A stretch of 64,000 nucleotides of DNA, from positions 1 to 64,000 of the forward strand of contig CADCHI010000003.1 in assembly GCA_902801165.1 (NCBI GenBank), given 5' to 3'. This DNA is from an uncultured Eubacteriales bacterium. Lineage in GTDB: Bacteria > Bacillota > Clostridia > Christensenellales > Aristaeellaceae. The notes beneath the pieces were generated by a model. That model did not search any database. It had not been told where the DNA came from and worked only from the letters and a program-made list of their open reading frames with translations. Made by a program: the position numbers and the translations under genes. Of the stretch, positions 1 to 8,978 are shown piece by piece. Position 1 is the stretch's first letter. Every line of letters begins with the position of its first letter.

Positions 1-938
1 ACGCCCTCGAAGGGCTTTTCGTGCAGCAGGCACACCATGCCGTGGCGGTGGGCCACCTTCTGCATCAGCTCCATGGTCAGCTGGTTGTGGTCCACGGAGA
101 TGTTGGCGGTGGTGAAGATGGGGGCCAGCTCGTGCTGGGCGGGGGCGGCCTCGTTGTGCTCGGTCTTGGCCAGGATGCCCAACTGCCACAGCTCGTCGTT
201 CAGCTCCTGCATGAAGGCCTGCACCCGGGGCTTGATGACGCCGTAGTAGTGGTCGTCCAGCTCCTGGCCCTTGGGGGGCTTCGCGCCCAGCAGCGTGCGG
301 CCGCACAGCAGCAGGTCCTCCCGGGCGTTGACGATGCTCTGGTCGATCAGGAAGTACTCCTGCTCGGAGCCCACGGTGGTGACGGGGTTGACGTTTTCGT
401 GGCCGAACAGCTTCAGCACCCTTCGGGCCTGGCGCTCGATGGCCTCCATGCTGCGCAGCAGCGGGGTCTTCATGTCCAGGGCCTCGCCGCCGTAGCTGCA
501 AAAGGCCGTGGGGATGTAGAGCACGGTGTCCTTGATGAAGGCGAAGGAGGTGGGGTCCCAAGCGGTATAGCCCCGGGCCTCGAAGGTGCTCCGCAGGCCG
601 CCGGAGGGGAAGGAGGAGGCGTCGGACTCGCCGCGCACCAGCTCCTTGCCGGAGAACTCCATGATCACGCCGCCGTCGCCGTTGGGGGAGATGAAGCCGT
701 CGTGCTTCTCGGCGGTGATGCCGGTCATCGGCTGGAACCAGTGGGTGAAGTGGGTCGCGCCCTGCTCGATGGCCCAGTCCTTCATGGCGTTGGCCACGAT
801 GTTGGCCACGGAAAGGTCCAGGCGCTTGCCCTCGTTGATGCAGCGCAGCATCTCCCGGTAGGTGTCCTTCGGAAGGCGCTGGCGCATGGTGGAAAGGTTG
901 AATACCTTGCTGGCAAAGCGGTTGGCGATGTCGTTCAC
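1..938 (-). CDS. glnN: Glutamine synthetase type III, N-terminal part (truncated by window edge)
   Basis: Catalyses ATP-dependent glutamine formation from glutamate and ammonium in the cytoplasm. About 312 residues of a family usually near 700 are present; the C-terminus lies beyond position 1. Visible are the GSIII N-terminal stretch [17 protein letters not shown], the substrate-region motif [34 protein letters not shown] and the glutamate-rich [11 protein letters not shown] segment, with [16 protein letters not shown] further on. The start is a GTG, chosen because AGGAGGAA sits 6-7 bases upstream and the encoded [13 protein letters not shown] is the expected N-terminus. It lies 131 bp beyond aroQ in the same direction, behind a hairpin, so it is probably its own unit. 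Confidence 0.93.
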   Translation of the reverse strand, partial: MNDIANRFASKVFNLSTMRQRLPKDTYREMLRCINEGKRLDLSVANIVANAMKDWAIEQGATHFTHWFQPMTGITAEKHDGFISPNGDGGVIMEFSGKELVRGESDASSFPSGGLRSTFEARGYTAWDPTSFAFIKDTVLYIPTAFCSYGGEALDMKTPLLRSMEAIERQARRVLKLFGHENVNPVTTVGSEQEYFLIDQSIVNAREDLLLCGRTLLGAKPPKGQELDDHYYGVIKPRVQAFMQELNDELWQLGILAKTEHNEAAPAQHELAPIFTTANISVDHNQLTMELMQKVAHRHGMVCLLHEKPFEG

Positions 939-1028
939 GCTGATTCCTCCTCACCGGGCGAATGCCTGTCCCAAAGGCGAACATTCGCCGGATATATATG
1001 CGCTGTTATCGATCATTTTATGCCAAAT

Positions 1029-1050
1029 GCGCCGCTTTTTCAAGCGGCGC
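1029..1050 (-). terminator. Hairpin after aroQ, probable terminator
   Basis: A perfect 9-bp GC-rich stem (GCGCCGCTT/AAGCGGCGC) with a 4-nt loop lies 20 bp past the aroQ stop. The following sequence is A/T-containing but has no clean T run, so termination strength is uncertain. It separates the aromatic operon from glnN. Confidence 0.55.
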
Positions 1051-1069
1051 AGGGGGAAAGTATGTAAAA

Positions 1070-1498
1070 TTATAATTTGCACAGGGTTTCCATCGCCCGG
1101 GCATAGCCCTCGAAACCCAGCCCGATGAAGTGGGCCGCGCAGGCCATGCCTGCGTAGGAGACCTGGCGGAAGTCCTCGCGCTTTGAGACATCGGAGATGT
1201 GCACCTCCACCGCGGGCAGCTGGACGGCCTTCAGGGCGTCCAGAATGGCCACCGAGGTGTGGGTGTAGGCGGCGGGGTTGATCACGATGCCCTCGGTGCC
1301 GTCGAAGTAGGCCTGCTGGATGCGGTCGACGATGGCGCCTTCGTGGTTGGACTGGAACAGCTCCACCTCGCAGCCCAGCCTCTCTGCCTCCGCGCGGATG
1401 TAGCGGCACAGGGCGTCGTAGTCCCTGTCCCCGTAGATGTGCTTCTCCCGGATGCCCAGCATGTTCAGGTTGGGCCCGTTAACGATCAACAGCTTCAT
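1070..1498 (-). CDS. aroQ: 3-dehydroquinate dehydratase, type II
   Basis: Third step of the shikimate pathway: dehydration of 3-dehydroquinate to 3-dehydroshikimate by the dodecameric type II enzyme. The 142-residue length is typical. The N-terminal NGPNLNMLG motif, catalytic Tyr22 in REKHIYG, NPAAYTHTSVAI and the VEVHISDVSKREDFR region, which carries the active-site His, are all present. Its start overlaps the end of aroEK by 20 bases, so translation is probably coupled. It is the last gene of the aromatic operon and is followed by a hairpin. Confidence 0.97.
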   Translation of the reverse strand: MKLLIVNGPNLNMLGIREKHIYGDRDYDALCRYIRAEAERLGCEVELFQSNHEGAIVDRIQQAYFDGTEGIVINPAAYTHTSVAILDALKAVQLPAVEVHISDVSKREDFRQVSYAGMACAAHFIGLGFEGYARAMETLCKL

Positions 1499-2720
1499 GG
1501 TATGCCTCCTCTGCCCGCGCGACGGTCTCCTCCGGCGCGCCGTTGTTGTCCACGGTGGCGTCCGCGGCGGCGCGGTACTTCTCCTTTCGCGCCTGCCACA
1601 TGGCCTCCAGGGCCTCGGCCGACTTCGACAGCGGCCGCCCGTCCATGCTCAGCGCGTCCAGGCGGCGCTCCAGCAGGATGAGCCTGCCGTTCTGCCGCAT
1701 GGCCCGCACGTTGTCCTCCCGCAGGATCGCGCCGCCGCCGGTGGCGACGACCCGGCCCTTCTCCCGGCAGACCTCGGCGACGATCTGAACCTCCAGGGCC
1801 CGGAAGCCGGCTTCGCCGTCCCGGGCGAAGATCTCCGGGATGGACAGGCCCGCGCGGCGGACGATCTCCTCGTCCAGGTCCACGAAGGGGCGGCCCATGC
1901 GCTCGGCCAGCGCCTGTCCCACGCGGCTCTTGCCGCAGCCGGGCATGCCGATCAGGATCACGTTCAGGGCCTCGTCCCGCAGCTGCCGGTGGATGCGCTC
2001 GGTCTCAGATTCCGGGATGGAACGCCCCAGGAACAGCTCGGCGGCCTCCCGGGCCTGGCCGACCAGCATGTACAGCCCGCCGCAGCAGGGCAGGCCTCGG
2101 GCCTCGGCGTCCAGGATCAGGGCGGTCTTGTCCGGGTTGTAGATCACGTCCAGCACGCCGGTCAGCGCCGGCAGGCGGGAGAGATCCGCGGCGGAGGCGC
2201 CGTTCTTCGGGTACATGCCCACCGGCGTGGTGTTGATGAGCACCTGGGCGTCGGCGTGGTCCCGGTACAGGGCGTCGTAGTCCACGGGGCCGCTGCGGGA
2301 AACGACGACGATCTCCCGGGCCCCGAGCCGCCGGCAGGCCGTCCGGGCGGTCAGCGAGGTGCCGCCGCTGCCCAGTATGACCGCCTTTTTCCCGGCGATT
2401 TCGACGCCTGCCCGCCGGGCCATGGCGATGAAGCCGCCGATGTCGGTGTTGTGGCCGTAGAGGCTGCCGTCCTCCCGGACGACGAGGGTGTTGACGCAGC
2501 CCACCTCCCGGGCGGTGTCCGACAGGGCGTCGCAGAGGCTGTGTGCCAGCTTCTTGTAGGGGATGGTGACGTTCAGCCCCTTGAAGTCGCGCCGCGCCAG
2601 CAGCTCGGTGAATTCCTGCTCCGTCTGCTCCACCAGCCGGTAGTCGTAGTCGCCCAGCTGGGCGTGGATGGCGGGGGAATAGCTGTGGCCCAGCTTCGCG
2701 CCGATCAGGCCGTAGTCCAT
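1479..2720 (-). CDS. aroEK: Shikimate dehydrogenase / shikimate kinase fusion
   Basis: A bifunctional protein of 413 residues covering steps 4 and 5 of the shikimate pathway. Residues 1-240 are AroE, with catalytic Lys56 in NVTIPYK, Asp93 in GHNTDIGGF and the NADP-binding VILGSGGTS loop. Residues about 253-413 are shikimate kinase, with Walker A GMPGCGKS (258-265), DLDEEI and the GGGAI substrate loop. An ATG 21 bases further upstream is possible, but GGAGGT lies 9 bases before the ATG at 2720, so that start is preferred. Fusions of this kind occur in some Clostridia. Its end overlaps aroQ. Confidence 0.95.
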   Translation of the reverse strand: MDYGLIGAKLGHSYSPAIHAQLGDYDYRLVEQTEQEFTELLARRDFKGLNVTIPYKKLAHSLCDALSDTAREVGCVNTLVVREDGSLYGHNTDIGGFIAMARRAGVEIAGKKAVILGSGGTSLTARTACRRLGAREIVVVSRSGPVDYDALYRDHADAQVLINTTPVGMYPKNGASAADLSRLPALTGVLDVIYNPDKTALILDAEARGLPCCGGLYMLVGQAREAAELFLGRSIPESETERIHRQLRDEALNVILIGMPGCGKSRVGQALAERMGRPFVDLDEEIVRRAGLSIPEIFARDGEAGFRALEVQIVAEVCREKGRVVATGGGAILREDNVRAMRQNGRLILLERRLDALSMDGRPLSKSAEALEAMWQARKEKYRAAADATVDNNGAPEETVARAEEAYHEAVDR

Positions 2721-2746
2721 GGCGTACAGACCTCCGTTCATTCTTT

Positions 2747-2876
2747 AATGAGGCAACAGGCATCAGGCAGCAGGCAATAGTCAGAATGCCGCTGCCGCGT
2801 TATCAACCGGTCATGGAATCAAAGCGCGGCAGCTGCAATTCGACTGTTGCCTGATGCCCATTGACTGTTGCCTGAC
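2747..2876. repeat. Heptanucleotide repeat tract, CAACAGG family, in facing arms
   Basis: Two runs of degenerate 7-mers (CAACAGG/CATCAGG/CAGCAGG/CAATAGT type) at 2747-2790 and, in inverted orientation, 2839-2876 fill the pheA-aroEK gap. The arms can pair with each other. The same family recurs near 9.1, 15.8-16.1 and 20.45 kb. No gene is seen in this gap. Confidence 0.8.
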
Positions 2877-2905
2877 CTGTAATTTGCTTCGCATATTACA
2901 GGTCA
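2873..2905. repeat. 11-bp palindrome overlapping the pheA stop codon
   Basis: TGACCTGTAAT and ATTACAGGTCA face each other across an 11-nt loop, with the pheA stop codon inside one arm and a CAACAGG-type repeat tract directly beyond. An equivalent arrangement exists at the end of fabF. It lacks a T run, so it may be an RNA-stabilising or processing hairpin rather than a terminator. Confidence 0.7.
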
Positions 2906-4045
2906 CTGCTCTTCGTAGCATCCCAGGAACGTGAACTTGTCGCAGTGGGCCTCCAGCTCGCCCAGCAGCCGCACGGTGTCCGGCTCGGAAGCTGAGGCGG
3001 CCATGTCGAAGAAGAAGCGGAACTCGAACTCCCGCCCCGGCAGCGGACGGCTCTCCAGCTTCAGCAGGTTGATGCCCGCGATGGCCAGCCGGGATACCAC
3101 GGCGTTCAGCGCGCCGGGCTCGTGGGCCAGGTTCAGCATCAGCGAGATCTTTCGGGCGTGGGGATAGATCTCCAGCCTCCGGGAGATGCAGATGAACCGG
3201 GTGTAGTTGTTGGGGCTGTTGCTGATGTCCTCCTTCACGATATCCAGGCCGTACAGGTCGGCGCAGGCGCGGGAGGCGATGACCGCCAGGTCGTCCCGGT
3301 CGCTCTTGGCCACGTATTCAGCGGCGACGGCGGTGTTTTCCATCACGGTCGCCTTGATCTGGGGCTGGGAGGCCAGGAAGTTGCCGCACTGGCGCAGGGC
3401 CTGCTCGTGGGAGACGACCTCCCGGATGGGGGTGTTTGACGCGCCGTTCTTGCGCATCAGGCGGTGGTCGATGCGCAGCCTCTGGGCGCCGACGATGTAG
3501 AAGTGGTACTTCTCCATCAGGTCGTACACCTGGGTGACGGAGCCAGCGGTGCTGTTCTCGATGGGCAGTATGCCGTACTGGCACATGCCGCTCTCCACGG
3601 CGCGGAACACGCCGTCAAAGCTGTCGAAGTACAGGATGTCGGGGTAGGGGAACAGCCGCTCGCAGGCCTGCTGGGCATAGGCGCCCTCGGTGCCCTGGCA
3701 GGCCACCAGCGCGTGCTCGGGCAGGCGCTTCCCCTCGGTCTCGGACAGGGCCCGGGCGATCTTGTCCGTCAGCGGGCTCTTGCGCTCCCACAGCGCGGAC
3801 TGGTAGCTGCGGCTCAGGTCGAAGATGTGGGAGTACAGGGCGTCGATATAGGGGGCCAGCTCCGACCCAGCCCTGGCGGTGAGCCGGTTGACGATCTCCC
3901 GCTCCCGGGCGTGGTCGCGGATGGGGCGGCCCGTCTGCTGCTTGGCTTCGGCGACGGCGGCGGAGCAGGCCATGCGTTTGGCGAACAGCTCGGAGAGCTG
4001 GTCGTCGATGGCGTCGATGTTCTGGCGGATCTCATTCAGTTCCAT
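2903..4045 (-). CDS. pheA: Chorismate mutase / prephenate dehydratase (P-protein)
   Basis: Bifunctional first two enzymes of phenylalanine synthesis, 380 residues. Residues 1-85 are an AroQ-fold chorismate mutase (IRQNIDAIDDQLSELFAKRM). The dehydratase follows, from about 105, with GTEGAYAQQA, LPIENSTAGSV and the catalytic-threonine NYTRFICI motif. An ACT regulatory domain (LAHEPGALN, then the ESRP motif of the phenylalanine site) ends the protein, so allosteric inhibition by Phe is expected. The start was set at an ATG preceded by AAAAGGAG. The open frame continues upstream, but only as a shadow of aroC. It sits between aroC and aroEK in the aromatic operon. Confidence 0.97.
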   Translation of the reverse strand: MELNEIRQNIDAIDDQLSELFAKRMACSAAVAEAKQQTGRPIRDHAREREIVNRLTARAGSELAPYIDALYSHIFDLSRSYQSALWERKSPLTDKIARALSETEGKRLPEHALVACQGTEGAYAQQACERLFPYPDILYFDSFDGVFRAVESGMCQYGILPIENSTAGSVTQVYDLMEKYHFYIVGAQRLRIDHRLMRKNGASNTPIREVVSHEQALRQCGNFLASQPQIKATVMENTAVAAEYVAKSDRDDLAVIASRACADLYGLDIVKEDISNSPNNYTRFICISRRLEIYPHARKISLMLNLAHEPGALNAVVSRLAIAGINLLKLESRPLPGREFEFRFFFDMAASASEPDTVRLLGELEAHCDKFTFLGCYEEQ

Positions 4046-4065
4046 GGTGACACTCCTTTTCGCGG

Positions 4066-5136
4066 TCAGTCGTTCAGCAGCAGGTCGTACAGCGCGCAGG
4101 CCACGGCGGCCTCCACGACGGGCACGGCCCGGGGGACGATGCAGGGATCGTGGCGGCCGGAGACGGCGAGCGGCGCGACCTCGCCCCGGCTGAGGGACAC
4201 CGAGCGCTGCTCCCGGGCGATGGAGGGCGTGGGCTTGAAGGCCGCCCGCACCACCAGGGGCATGCCGCTGGTGATGCCGCCCAGGACGCCGCCGTGGCGG
4301 TTGGTCTCGGTGAGCACGCGTCCGTCGTTCACAATGAAGGCGTCGTTGTGGGCGCTGCCCTTCAATTCGGCGGCGGCGAAGCCCAGGCCGAACTCCACGC
4401 CCCGCACCGCGGGGATGCCGAACAACGCCTGGGCGACGCGGTTCTCCACGCCGTCGAACATCGGATCGCCCAGCCCGGCGGGCAGGCCGTCGGCGAAGCA
4501 CTCCACCACGCCGCCGACGGAATCGCCCTCGGCGCGGGCCTGCTCGATGGCCTCCGCCATGCGGCGGGCGGCCTCCGGGTCCACGCAGGGCAGAGGGCCC
4601 TCGCACAGCCCGTCCATTGGGGGATGGACCGGGTCGACGTCCGCGTCCCGTATGCCGGCGACGCTGAGCACCCGGGCGCGGACGCGGATGCCCGTCTGCT
4701 CCAGCTGCTTCAGGGCCAGGGCCCCGGCGAAGCACAGCGGCGCGGTGAGCCGGCCGGAAAACTGGCCGCCGCCCCGGATGTCGTTGTGGCGGTCGAACTT
4801 TACGGCGGCGGTGTAGTCCGCGTGCCCGGGCCGGGGCACGTCCCGCAGGCTGTCGTAGTCCCGGCTGCGGGCGTCGCCGTTCTCGATGACGGCGCACAGC
4901 GGCGCGCCGCAGGTCTCGCCCCGGTCGTTGAGGCCGGAGATGATCCGGGGGACGTCGGCCTCCCGGCGGGCGGTGGACAGGGCCCCGCCCGGGGCGCGGC
5001 GGGCCATGAAGGCCCGGATAAATTCCATGTCCGGCACGATGCCGGCGGGGAGTCCCTCGATGACCGCGCCGATCATCGGCGAGTGGCTCTGGCCGAAGAT
5101 CTGCACCACGTACTTACTGCCCAGTCGATTCGACAT
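4066..5136 (-). CDS. aroC: Chorismate synthase
   Basis: Converts EPSP to chorismate using reduced FMN, the last step of the common pathway; 356 residues, family-typical. The signature FGQSHSPMIGAVIEGLPAG near the N-terminus, the RGGGQFSGRLTAPLCFAG segment and NDAFIVNDGRV near the C-terminus are diagnostic. The start at 5136 has GGGAGGG 6 bases upstream. The longer open frame to 5274 is only a shadow of aroA. The start overlaps the end of aroA by 23 bases, supporting co-translation. Confidence 0.97.
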   Translation of the reverse strand: MSNRLGSKYVVQIFGQSHSPMIGAVIEGLPAGIVPDMEFIRAFMARRAPGGALSTARREADVPRIISGLNDRGETCGAPLCAVIENGDARSRDYDSLRDVPRPGHADYTAAVKFDRHNDIRGGGQFSGRLTAPLCFAGALALKQLEQTGIRVRARVLSVAGIRDADVDPVHPPMDGLCEGPLPCVDPEAARRMAEAIEQARAEGDSVGGVVECFADGLPAGLGDPMFDGVENRVAQALFGIPAVRGVEFGLGFAAAELKGSAHNDAFIVNDGRVLTETNRHGGVLGGITSGMPLVVRAAFKPTPSIAREQRSVSLSRGEVAPLAVSGRHDPCIVPRAVPVVEAAVACALYDLLLND

Positions 5137-6322
5137 GCGCGCGCCCTCCCAGCTGATTGAAGTCCCGGAAGAAGTCCGGGTAGGATTTTTCCATGGCCTC
5201 CGCGCCGGTGATGCGCGTCGGTCCCTGCGCCGCGGCGGCGAGTATGGCCGCGGCCATGACGATGCGGTGGTCATTGGCGCCGTCCACGGTGCCGCCGGTC
5301 AGGGGGAGCCCCCCGTCGACGATGAGTCCGTCCGGCTCGGCCTCCGCCCTTCCGCCCATGGCGTTGATCATGGCGGCGGTGGTGGCGAGGCGGTCGCTCT
5401 CCTTCAGCCGCAGCCGCGCCGCGCCGGTGATGCGCGTCCTTTGCGGCATGAGGGCCGCCGCGGCCGCCAGCGCGGGCACCAGGTCCGGCACGTCGCGGAC
5501 GTCGATCTCTTCCCGGCCCATCAGGTCGGGAAAGGCGCGGTCGCCCTGGGGACTGTCAGGACGCAGCCCCTCCAGGCGCACGTAGGAGCCGAGGGCGTTG
5601 GCCGCCAGCCAGAAGGCCGCGGCGGACCAGTCGCCGTCCACCTCCAGCTCGCCGGGGGAGCGGTAGGCCTGCCCGCCGGGAACGCGCCAGCCGCCGGAAA
5701 CGGTGAGGACCTCGATGCCGAACTGCCGCAGCGCGTCAAGTGTCATGTCCACGTAGCCGGAGGACTCCAGCGGCGTGGTCAGCGCGATCTCGCTGTCCTC
5801 TGCCAGCAGGGGCAGGGCGAACAGCAGGCCGGTGACGTACTGGCTGGAGACGTTCCCGGGGAGTGCCCAGCGTCCGCCGGTGACGGGGCCCTGCACGTTC
5901 ATCGGCAGCGTGTCGGCATCGACGCCGGCTCCGTGGGCGCGGAGCGCGTCGGTCAGCGCGGCGTTGGGGCGCTCCGGGAGTCGGCCGTGCCCGGTGAAGC
6001 AAGTGGGGATGCCCAGAGCGGCGGCCACCGGCAGCAGGAAGCGCAGCGTGGAGCCGCTCTCGCCGCAGTCCAGAAGCGCCGACTTCGGGCGAATTGCTGA
6101 TGGCGTCACGCGGAGACCACCCTCGACGGGGCGGATGTCCGTTCCCAGCAGCGCGGCGAGGCAATGGGCCGTGGCCTCGATGTCCCGGTTTGAGGCGTTC
6201 AGGCGGATGTCGGTGGGCGCGTCCGCCAGCGCGGCGCAGATCAGCGCCCGGTGGGCGGCGGACTTGGAGGCGGGGACGCGGACCGTCCCGGCCAGCCGAC
6301 CCGGCTGGACGATGATGTTCAT
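5114..6322 (-). CDS. aroA: 3-phosphoshikimate 1-carboxyvinyltransferase (EPSP synthase)
   Basis: Transfers the enolpyruvyl group of PEP to shikimate-3-phosphate. The 402-residue product shows the shikimate-phosphate-binding ASKSAAHRALICAAL at residues 18-32, DCGESGSTLRFLLPVAA in place of the classical LGNAGTA motif, GNVSSQYVTGLL, and the RLKESDRLATTAAMINAMGG motif near residue 320. It is slightly shorter than the enteric enzyme. The ATG at 6322 overlaps the aroB stop by four bases (ATGA). Glyphosate sensitivity class cannot be decided from motifs alone. Confidence 0.96.
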   Translation of the reverse strand: MNIIVQPGRLAGTVRVPASKSAAHRALICAALADAPTDIRLNASNRDIEATAHCLAALLGTDIRPVEGGLRVTPSAIRPKSALLDCGESGSTLRFLLPVAAALGIPTCFTGHGRLPERPNAALTDALRAHGAGVDADTLPMNVQGPVTGGRWALPGNVSSQYVTGLLFALPLLAEDSEIALTTPLESSGYVDMTLDALRQFGIEVLTVSGGWRVPGGQAYRSPGELEVDGDWSAAAFWLAANALGSYVRLEGLRPDSPQGDRAFPDLMGREEIDVRDVPDLVPALAAAAALMPQRTRITGAARLRLKESDRLATTAAMINAMGGRAEAEPDGLIVDGGLPLTGGTVDGANDHRIVMAAAILAAAAQGPTRITGAEAMEKSYPDFFRDFNQLGGRAHVESTGQ

Positions 6323-7383
6323 AGGCCCAGCGCCTCCTGCGTGGCCAGCGCCCGCTCGAACCGCGCGGGCAGCTCGGCGACGGGAACCTTTTTCAACACG
6401 CAGCGCCCGATGGCCTCCGGCAGCACCAGCGTCACCGTGCCGCCGGAGCGCTTCTTGTCGGACAGGGCCGCCTCCGCCAGCTTTGCCGCCGGATAGGCGC
6501 AGCGGGTGGGCAGGCCGTTGGCCCGCAGGGCCCCTGCCAGCCGCAGGATCAGCGCGTCCGGACAGTTCGCGGTGGCCGCGGCCATCCACAGGCCGATGCC
6601 CACCGCCTGGCCGTGGAGCATGCCCAGGCCGGAGCAGACCTCGATGGCGTGGCCGAAGGTGTGGCCCAGGTTCAGGAAGGCGCGATTGCCGGTGTCGAAC
6701 TCGTCCCCGGCCACCACGTCCCGCTTGTAGGCGACGCAGCGCTCCACCACCTCGTCGATGGCGTCCCGCCAGCCGCCGCCCTCCAGCAGCGCGAACAGCG
6801 CCGGATCGTTCAGCACGCCGCACTTGATGGCCTCCGCCGCGCCGTTGGAGAGCTGCTCCGGCGGCAGGTCCCGGAGGACGTCGGTGTCGGTGACCACCAG
6901 GCTGGGCTGGTGAAACGCGCCTACCATGTTCTTGCCGAAGGGCATGTCCACGGCGGTCTTGCCGCCCACGGAGGAGTCCACGGCGGCCAGCAGCGTGGTG
7001 GGCAGCTGCACGAAGCGGATGCCCCGGCAGTAGATGGCGGCGGCGAACCCGGCCAGGTCGCCCACGACCCCGCCGCCCAGCGCCACCACCAGGTCGCTGC
7101 GGGACAGCTTTGCCTCGCCCATGGCGTTCAGCAGCTCCGTCAGGGTGTCCAGGTTCTTGCTGGCCTCCCCGGCGGGAAAGGCGAAGCGAACGACCTCGAA
7201 GCCCGCGTAGCTGAAGCTGATCTGCACCCGGTCGCCGTAGAGCTCCTCCACGGTGTCGTCGGTGACGAGCATGCACTTGCAGGGGTTGATCACCTTCGCG
7301 GTCAGTTCGCCGGAGCGGTCGATGAGCCCCTCGCCGATCAGGACGTCGTAGGCGGTGGAGGCATTGACGTGTACGGTGCGCAT
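6319..7383 (-). CDS. aroB: 3-dehydroquinate synthase
   Basis: Second shikimate-pathway step: NAD- and metal-dependent cyclisation of DAHP to 3-dehydroquinate. The 354 residues include the glycine-rich NAD site GGGVVGDLAGFAAA, LPTTLLAAVDSSVGGKTAVD, and the metal-binding NLGHTFGHAIE. The RBS is GGAAGGGG. The upstream gap to the GNAT gene holds GAATTGA-type repeats. It is followed by aroA with a 4-base overlap. Confidence 0.97.
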   Translation of the reverse strand: MRTVHVNASTAYDVLIGEGLIDRSGELTAKVINPCKCMLVTDDTVEELYGDRVQISFSYAGFEVVRFAFPAGEASKNLDTLTELLNAMGEAKLSRSDLVVALGGGVVGDLAGFAAAIYCRGIRFVQLPTTLLAAVDSSVGGKTAVDMPFGKNMVGAFHQPSLVVTDTDVLRDLPPEQLSNGAAEAIKCGVLNDPALFALLEGGGWRDAIDEVVERCVAYKRDVVAGDEFDTGNRAFLNLGHTFGHAIEVCSGLGMLHGQAVGIGLWMAAATANCPDALILRLAGALRANGLPTRCAYPAAKLAEAALSDKKRSGGTVTLVLPEAIGRCVLKKVPVAELPARFERALATQEALGL

Positions 7384-7401
7384 GGGAAAACCCCTTCCGT
7401 T

Positions 7402-7440
7402 AATTGAGAATTGGGAATTGGGAATTGAGAATTGGGAAAG
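7402..7440. repeat. Heptanucleotide repeat tract, GAATTGA/GAATTGG family
   Basis: Five consecutive 7-mers of the form GAATTGR stand between the GNAT gene and aroB. The same family occurs at 18280-18315, about 23090-23115 and 58190-58229. Confidence 0.8.
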
Positions 7441-7507
7441 TCGGGGTATTACAGGTTCGGTTCCATGGGACAGAGGGAGGGCCTGGAACCGGACGGGGTG
7501 CGGCTGT

Positions 7508-7981
7508 TCACAAATTCAGTTCCATGTAGCGGCGGTAGGTCGTAAAGCCCACGGCCTCGTAGAAGGCGAGGGCGTCGTCGTTAAAGGCCCACACATCCAG
7601 ATCGAGGCGGTTGAAGCCGCGTTTGCGGGCGTCCCGCTTCATGTATTCCACCAGCGCCGTAGCCACGCCCCTGCGGCGATAGGTCGGGTCCACGCCGAAC
7701 TCCTCCACGTGGTAGAAGTCCAGCGCCAGGGTATAGGGCCCTTCGGGGCGGTGGACGAACTGCACCGTGGCAAAGCCGGCGATCTCGCCGTCCACCTCCG
7801 CGACGAGCACGTCGAAGCGGTCGGATTCGAGCTGGTCATAGACATGGGCCTGCAATTCAGGTCCGAAGCCGGGCTTGAAGTGCCGGGGGCGGCCCTCGAC
7901 GTGCAGGTCGTTCACCTGCCTGCGCAGCTCGTTGACGCGCTCCAGCTCCTCCCGCCTCGCGGGGCGGACGACGATGCTCAT
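7508..7981 (-). CDS. GNAT-family N-acetyltransferase
   Basis: A 157-residue acetyl-CoA-dependent acyltransferase. The acetyl-CoA loop is RRRGVATALVEYM, within FGVDPTYRRRGVA, and the C-terminal beta-bulge region is LDVWAFNDDALAFYEAVGF, a layout typical of small-molecule or protein N-acetyltransferases. The RBS is AAAGGAG. It lies between tyrA and aroB in the aromatic operon, although no step of that pathway needs an acetyltransferase. The substrate cannot be inferred, and it may be a passenger or act on an aromatic intermediate or analogue. Confidence 0.9.
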   Translation of the reverse strand: MSIVVRPARREELERVNELRRQVNDLHVEGRPRHFKPGFGPELQAHVYDQLESDRFDVLVAEVDGEIAGFATVQFVHRPEGPYTLALDFYHVEEFGVDPTYRRRGVATALVEYMKRDARKRGFNRLDLDVWAFNDDALAFYEAVGFTTYRRYMELNL

Positions 7982-8010
7982 AGTGACAAATCTCCTTTAT
8001 ACTTTGTTTG

Positions 8011-8055
8011 AAGAGTTTGGAGTTAAGAGTTCAGAGTTAAGAGTATAGAGTTCAG
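8011..8055. repeat. Heptanucleotide repeat tract, GAGTTAA/GAGTTCA family
   Basis: Consecutive degenerate 7-mers GAGTTTG, GAGTTAA, GAGTTCA, GAGTTAA, GAGTATA and GAGTTCA lie between tyrA and the GNAT gene. This is the only clear copy of this variant in the window. Confidence 0.75.
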
Positions 8056-8116
8056 ATAGAGTCAGCCTGAGGTGCGTGGAAGCAGAGCCCATGCATTATA
8101 ATCTCAACTCTCTTCA

Positions 8117-8947
8117 CTAATCCAGCGCTTCCTTGGCGATTCGGCCCTCCCGCAGCACCGGCAGCACCCTGTCCGGGTCGGCGGAGGCCAGGGCGTCCCG
8201 GTACTGGTTCAGGCGCAGGATCAGGTCGTCCAGCGCGGGCAGCAGCAGGTCGTTGTTCTCCAGGAACAGCTCCGTCCACATGGTTTCGTTCATGCGGGCC
8301 ACGCGGGTCAGGTCCAGGAAGCTGCCGGCGGAGAAGCCCTTGTGATCGGCGGCCAGCGGGTTTTTCACGTAGGCGCCGGACACCACGTGGGCCAGCTGGC
8401 TGGTGTAGGCGATCATCTGGTCGTGGGCCTCGGGGGTACAGAAGCGCACCATCTTGAAGCCGGATTCCAGGAAGAAGGCCTTGGCAGCCTCCCGGGCCTC
8501 GATGGGCACCTCCGCCGAGGGGCAGAGGATCATGGAGGCATTTTCAAACAGGTTCGCCCGGGCATAGGCGAAGCCGGAGAACTCCCGGCCCGCCATGGGG
8601 TGGCCGCCGATGTAGGTCCAGGGGTGGGCGGCGGCGATGGGCTCCACCTGGCGGCAGACGTGCCGCTTGACCCCGGCGCAGTCGATCACCAGGGCGTGGG
8701 GGCCGAAGGCGTCCGCGTGGGCCGCGATCCAGTCCGCGCAGAGCTGGGGGAACAGGCTGACCAGCACCACGTCGCAGGCGGGCAGCATGTCCTCCGTCAG
8801 TTCGTCGTGGATGGCCTCCACCGCCTTCGCCCGAAGCACCACCTCCGGGTTGATGTCACAGCCGAACACCGTGTGCTCGGTGTGCTTGCGTATGCTCATG
8901 GCCAGCGAGCCGCCGATCAGGCCCAGGCCGATAATGCCGATTTTCAT
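8117..8947 (-). CDS. tyrA: Prephenate dehydrogenase
   Basis: Oxidative decarboxylation of prephenate to 4-hydroxyphenylpyruvate for tyrosine synthesis. The 276-residue protein has an N-terminal NAD-binding Rossmann motif IGLGLIGGSLAMS, then CAGVKRHV and GGHPMAGREFSGF, both conserved in TyrA. There is no C-terminal ACT domain, so feedback control may lie in the leader of the operon rather than in this protein. The RBS is AAGGTGAAT. It lies between aroF and the GNAT gene. Confidence 0.95.
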   Translation of the reverse strand: MKIGIIGLGLIGGSLAMSIRKHTEHTVFGCDINPEVVLRAKAVEAIHDELTEDMLPACDVVLVSLFPQLCADWIAAHADAFGPHALVIDCAGVKRHVCRQVEPIAAAHPWTYIGGHPMAGREFSGFAYARANLFENASMILCPSAEVPIEAREAAKAFFLESGFKMVRFCTPEAHDQMIAYTSQLAHVVSGAYVKNPLAADHKGFSAGSFLDLTRVARMNETMWTELFLENNDLLLPALDDLILRLNQYRDALASADPDRVLPVLREGRIAKEALD

Positions 8948-8978
8948 TGCGATTCACCTTCAAGTCAGGGATTGGGGG

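Noticed and set aside
21..1067. 348-codon plus-strand frame opposite glnN
   Set aside because: Composition is that of a GC shadow; the minus strand encodes clear glutamine synthetase.
2903..4897. A 664-residue aroC-pheA fusion frame
   Set aside because: The N-terminal half is an Arg/Pro-rich shadow of aroC; the real pheA begins at 4045 with a good ribosome site.
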